From Kallotenue papyrolyticum (GTDB lineage: Bacteria > Chloroflexota > Chloroflexia > Chloroflexales > Kallotenuaceae), in assembly GCF_000526415.1 (NCBI RefSeq), contig NZ_JAGA01000001.1:434001-498000 (forward strand): a stretch of 64,000 bases of DNA. Direction: 5' to 3'. The first letter of the stretch is position 1. The number at the start of each line of letters is the position of its first letter. This document shows, piece by piece, positions 61,752 through 64,000 of the stretch. The notes under the pieces were generated by a model. It searched no databases. It saw only the letters and a program-made list of their open reading frames with translations, and was not told where the DNA came from. Position numbers and translations under genes: made by a program.

Positions 61752-62846
61752 CTAGGCGCTGACGCGCGCGGCGATCACCTCGCGCAGGCCATCGATCACG
61801 GCCTGCAACTCGTCCTGCGTAAACAGTCCCAGATGGCCGATGCGGAAGATCTTGCCTTTGAGCTCGCCCTGGCCGCCGGCCAGCACGATGTTGTAGCGTT
61901 CGCGCAACTGCGCGCGCAGCTCGTCGGGATCGACCCCCTCCGGCGGCAGCACCGCGGTCACGACATCCGAGGCATGACGCGGATCGGCAAAGAGGCGCAG
62001 CCCCAGGGCCTGGACCTGCTCACGCATCCAGGCGCCCGCGCGGCGATGGCGCTCGTAGATCGCCTCCTTGCCCTCCTGCAGCATCAGGTCGAGGGCGACC
62101 TGCAGGGCATAGAACAGCGAGATCGCCGGCGTGAAGGCGGTGGAGCCTTCGCGGGCGGCCTTGCGCATGGCGGCAAAATCCCAATAGAAGCGCGGCGCGG
62201 TGCAGCGCTGGTTGGCGGCCCAGGCGCGCTCGCTGACGCTGAGCGTGGCCAGACCGGGCGGGATCATCCAGGCCTTTTGCGAGCCGGAGACGACGACGTC
62301 CAGGCCTAGCTCGTCCACCGGTAGGGGCAGCGCCGCCATGCCGCTGACCGAGTCGACCAGGATCAGCGCTTCGCTTTCGGCCTTGATCGCGGCGACCAGC
62401 TCCGGCATGGGGTTGGTCACGCCGGTGGAGGTCTCGTTGTGCGTCAGCCAGACCGCTTTGGTTTCGGGATGGCGGCGCAGCAGCGCGCGCAGCTCGTCGG
62501 GATCGGCGGCCTGGCCCCAGGGCACGCGGTAGGGGATCACGCGCACGCCGTAGCGCTCGGCGATGGTGTTGGCGCGCTTGCCGAAGACGCCGATCTCGAC
62601 GCCGATCATCGTGTCGCCGGGCGAGAGTGTGTTGACCACCGCTGCTTCAAGGCCACCCGTCCCCGAGGCCGTGTAGAACAGCACTTCGTTTTGCGTGCCG
62701 TAGAAGTGCTGCACTTTGGCGGTAACGTCGCGGAGGATCGCCTTGAATTCAGCGCCGCGGTGGTTGATCATCGGGCGGGAAAGAGCCTCGCGCACTTCGT
62801 TGGGCAGCGGGGTTGGACCGGGTATGCGTAGGTTCAGCGGCGGCAT
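61752..62846 (-). CDS. Class V aminotransferase (serine/alanine-glyoxylate type; probable phosphoserine aminotransferase)
   Basis: PLP enzyme of 364 residues. MPPLNLRIPGPTPLPNEV start; YTASGTGGLEAAVVNTL; THNETSTGVTNPMPELV; LVDSVSGMAALPL (PLP ring Asp); and SGSQKAWMIPPGLATLSVS with the PLP lysine. Sequence resembles the AGXT/SPT branch rather than SerC, but pairing with serA suggests it makes phosphoserine from phosphohydroxypyruvate, as proposed for SerC-lacking lineages. AAGGAG lies 6 bases before ATG 62846. Confidence 0.88.
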   Translation of the reverse strand: MPPLNLRIPGPTPLPNEVREALSRPMINHRGAEFKAILRDVTAKVQHFYGTQNEVLFYTASGTGGLEAAVVNTLSPGDTMIGVEIGVFGKRANTIAERYGVRVIPYRVPWGQAADPDELRALLRRHPETKAVWLTHNETSTGVTNPMPELVAAIKAESEALILVDSVSGMAALPLPVDELGLDVVVSGSQKAWMIPPGLATLSVSERAWAANQRCTAPRFYWDFAAMRKAAREGSTAFTPAISLFYALQVALDLMLQEGKEAIYERHRRAGAWMREQVQALGLRLFADPRHASDVVTAVLPPEGVDPDELRAQLRERYNIVLAGGQGELKGKIFRIGHLGLFTQDELQAVIDGLREVIAARVSA

Positions 62847-62971
62847 ACCGTTCTCCTTAGCTGTGTTGGCGGCATTATACCGCACGGCACGGCTTGTGCC
62901 GAACGTCACAACGTTCCCGGCACATGATTTGCCCCGCAGCGTGCTGCCCCACGGAAGGAGGATAGGGAGCA

Positions 62972-63427
62972 ATGGAGACACAGCAGGTTCGCGAGCACAC
63001 CCAACGCTTCATCGACGCGCTGCACGCGCTGGAGGCAAGTTCCGCCGAGGAGCGCGAGCAGCAGGTGGCGCAGATGGCGGCGCTGTTCAGCGCCGAGGCC
63101 GAGCTGGTCAACGCCGCGCTCAAGCTGGCGGGCGAGACGCGCCGCGGGCCGGAGGGTGCGCGCCGCTTTTGGAGCGAGTATCGGCGCACCTTTGGCACGG
63201 CGCGCTCGGAGTTCTTCCAGATCACAATCAACGCGCAGGCCGCCGGGCTGTTCTGGACCACGCGCGGCACGGGTAACGACGGCCAGCCGCTGGAGTACGA
63301 CGGCGCCAGCCTGTTGGTCTTCGACGAGGCGGGGCAGATCCGCCTCTTCCGCGGCTACTACGATACGCGCGAAGCCGGCCGCGCGGTGGGCGTGGAGCAC
63401 CAGCCCCACCGCCAGGCGCAGCGCTAG
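62972..63427 (+). CDS. SnoaL-like / NTF2-fold protein
   Basis: 151 residues. An N-terminal helix bundle (METQQVREHTQRFIDALHAL) precedes a cone-shaped beta-sheet region: FSAEAELVNAALKLAG, GARRFWSEYRRTFG, EFFQITINAQAAGLFW, DGASLLVFDEAGQIRLFRGY. This is the layout of SnoaL-like small proteins with a hydrophobic pocket, involved in varied hydrolase, isomerase or binding roles. GGAAGGAGG lies upstream. It overlaps the convergent LacI-type gene by four bases. Confidence 0.75.
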   Translation: METQQVREHTQRFIDALHALEASSAEEREQQVAQMAALFSAEAELVNAALKLAGETRRGPEGARRFWSEYRRTFGTARSEFFQITINAQAAGLFWTTRGTGNDGQPLEYDGASLLVFDEAGQIRLFRGYYDTREAGRAVGVEHQPHRQAQR

Positions 63428-64000
63428 TCGGTGGTCGCGCCGTTGGGGGCAGACACCGCGGCCATGGCCGCGCGTGCCGGCGGCTGCACCTCCGGCGCGC
63501 GCGGCGTACTCTCGCGAATCACCAGCTCGGTCTGGAGCACCACATGCCTGGTCGGCAGCGCGGTCTCGCCCGCTTCGATCTGCTCTAGCAGGCAGCGCAC
63601 GGCGGTCATGCCCAATTCGCGCAGGGGATGGCGCACGGTGGTCAGCGCCGGCACGAAGTAGGCTGCTTCCGCGAGATCGTCGAACCCGATGACCGCCAGC
63701 TCGTCCGGCACGCGGATGTGGTGGGCTGCGGCGTAGTGCAGCGCGCCGAGGGCCATCTGATCGTTGCTGGCGAAGAGCGCATCCATGTCGGGGTACTGCT
63801 CGATCAGGGCGGCAAAGGCTGCCGCGCCGCTGGCCGACGACCAGTTGCCCATCGTCCAGTGCGCCGACTCAACCGCCAGCCCGGCAGCCGTCAGCGCATC
63901 GGCCCAGCCCTGCCAGCGCTCGCGGGCCTCCAACCAGTCTAGCGGCCCGCTGATCAGGCCGATCCTGCGCCGGCCAAGGGCCAGCAGATACTCCACCGCC
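63424..64000 (-). CDS. LacI-family transcriptional regulator (partial, N-terminus outside window)
   Basis: About 192 C-terminal residues of the periplasmic-binding-protein-like effector domain. GRRRIGLISGPLDWLEARER, ALFASNDQMALGALHYAAAH, DELAVIGFDDLAEAAYFVPA, LTTVRHPLRELGMTAVRCL and TELVIRESTPR are standard LacI/GalR blocks. The helix-turn-helix lies beyond the right edge. It probably binds a sugar; its operon is not visible. Confidence 0.9.
   Translation of the reverse strand, partial: AVEYLLALGRRRIGLISGPLDWLEARERWQGWADALTAAGLAVESAHWTMGNWSSASGAAAFAALIEQYPDMDALFASNDQMALGALHYAAAHHIRVPDELAVIGFDDLAEAAYFVPALTTVRHPLRELGMTAVRCLLEQIEAGETALPTRHVVLQTELVIRESTPRAPEVQPPARAAMAAVSAPNGATTD

Overview
The window is high-GC (roughly two thirds G+C), densely packed bacterial DNA. 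The gene families present point to a Chloroflexota bacterium, probably a thermophilic or moderately thermophilic plant-polymer or starch degrader. They include a LysW-dependent lysine cluster, two genes with the same LGFP-like surface repeat, a Roseiflexus-type solo TnpB element, a Ser/Thr kinase with a beta-propeller, DUF2085 membrane proteins and large modular CAZymes. The taxonomic call is inference; there is no rRNA or marker gene in the window to prove it.

Layout. 1-4.5 kb: partial coaX, tRNA-Arg(CCT), an L,D-transpeptidase, a decayed IS605-type tnpB element inserted just upstream of the transpeptidase promoter, and an atypical tyrosine recombinase. 4.5-12.6 kb: a large secreted amylopullulanase behind a promoter/operator palindrome, queG, a GT87 membrane glycosyltransferase and a secreted repeat protein. 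12.6-13.4 kb: gene-free DNA with a CRISPR-like remnant. 13.4-20.3 kb: aroA, an FHA-winged-helix regulator, a Ser/Thr kinase, purE, amtB and a 45-residue membrane peptide. 20.3-30.1 kb: the lysine (alpha-aminoadipate/LysW) operon hcs-lysT-lysU-hicdh-lysW-lysX-lysY-lysZ-lysJ-lysK, with stop/start overlaps at most junctions. It is preceded by a strong promoter and a leader that looks like a ribosome-mediated attenuator: a 20-residue peptide with two Lys-Lys pairs, an antiterminator and an intrinsic terminator.

30-38 kb: receiver and CBS proteins, a Tat/lipobox two-domain multicopper oxidase, a histidine kinase/response regulator pair, then P450, glycosyltransferase and methyltransferase. 38-45.3 kb: purC, purM, purQ, a helicase-associated protein, an M28 peptidase and hisD, all leftward. 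45.3-49 kb: an interspersed repeat, an uncharacterised protein coupled to fumarylacetoacetase, and an M23 lipoprotein. 49-52.1 kb: a secreted AA10 LPMO-CBM2-GH10-CBM2-membrane-anchor fusion protein. 52.4-54.2 kb: a small membrane protein and a decayed two-gene membrane locus that contains a two-copy 28-bp repeat with CRISPR-like spacing. 54.2-64 kb: hisG, a creatininase-family protein and a HisS/HisZ-like protein; an alpha/beta hydrolase and two DUF2085 proteins; serA with a class V aminotransferase; a SnoaL-like protein; and a partial LacI-type regulator.

The most interesting elements are the lysine attenuator (20353-20551) and the LPMO-xylanase fusion (49191-52058). A recurrent TACAAT -10 hexamer lies very close to several start codons, which suggests leaderless transcripts. 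Two CRISPR-like mini-arrays have no cas genes in the window.
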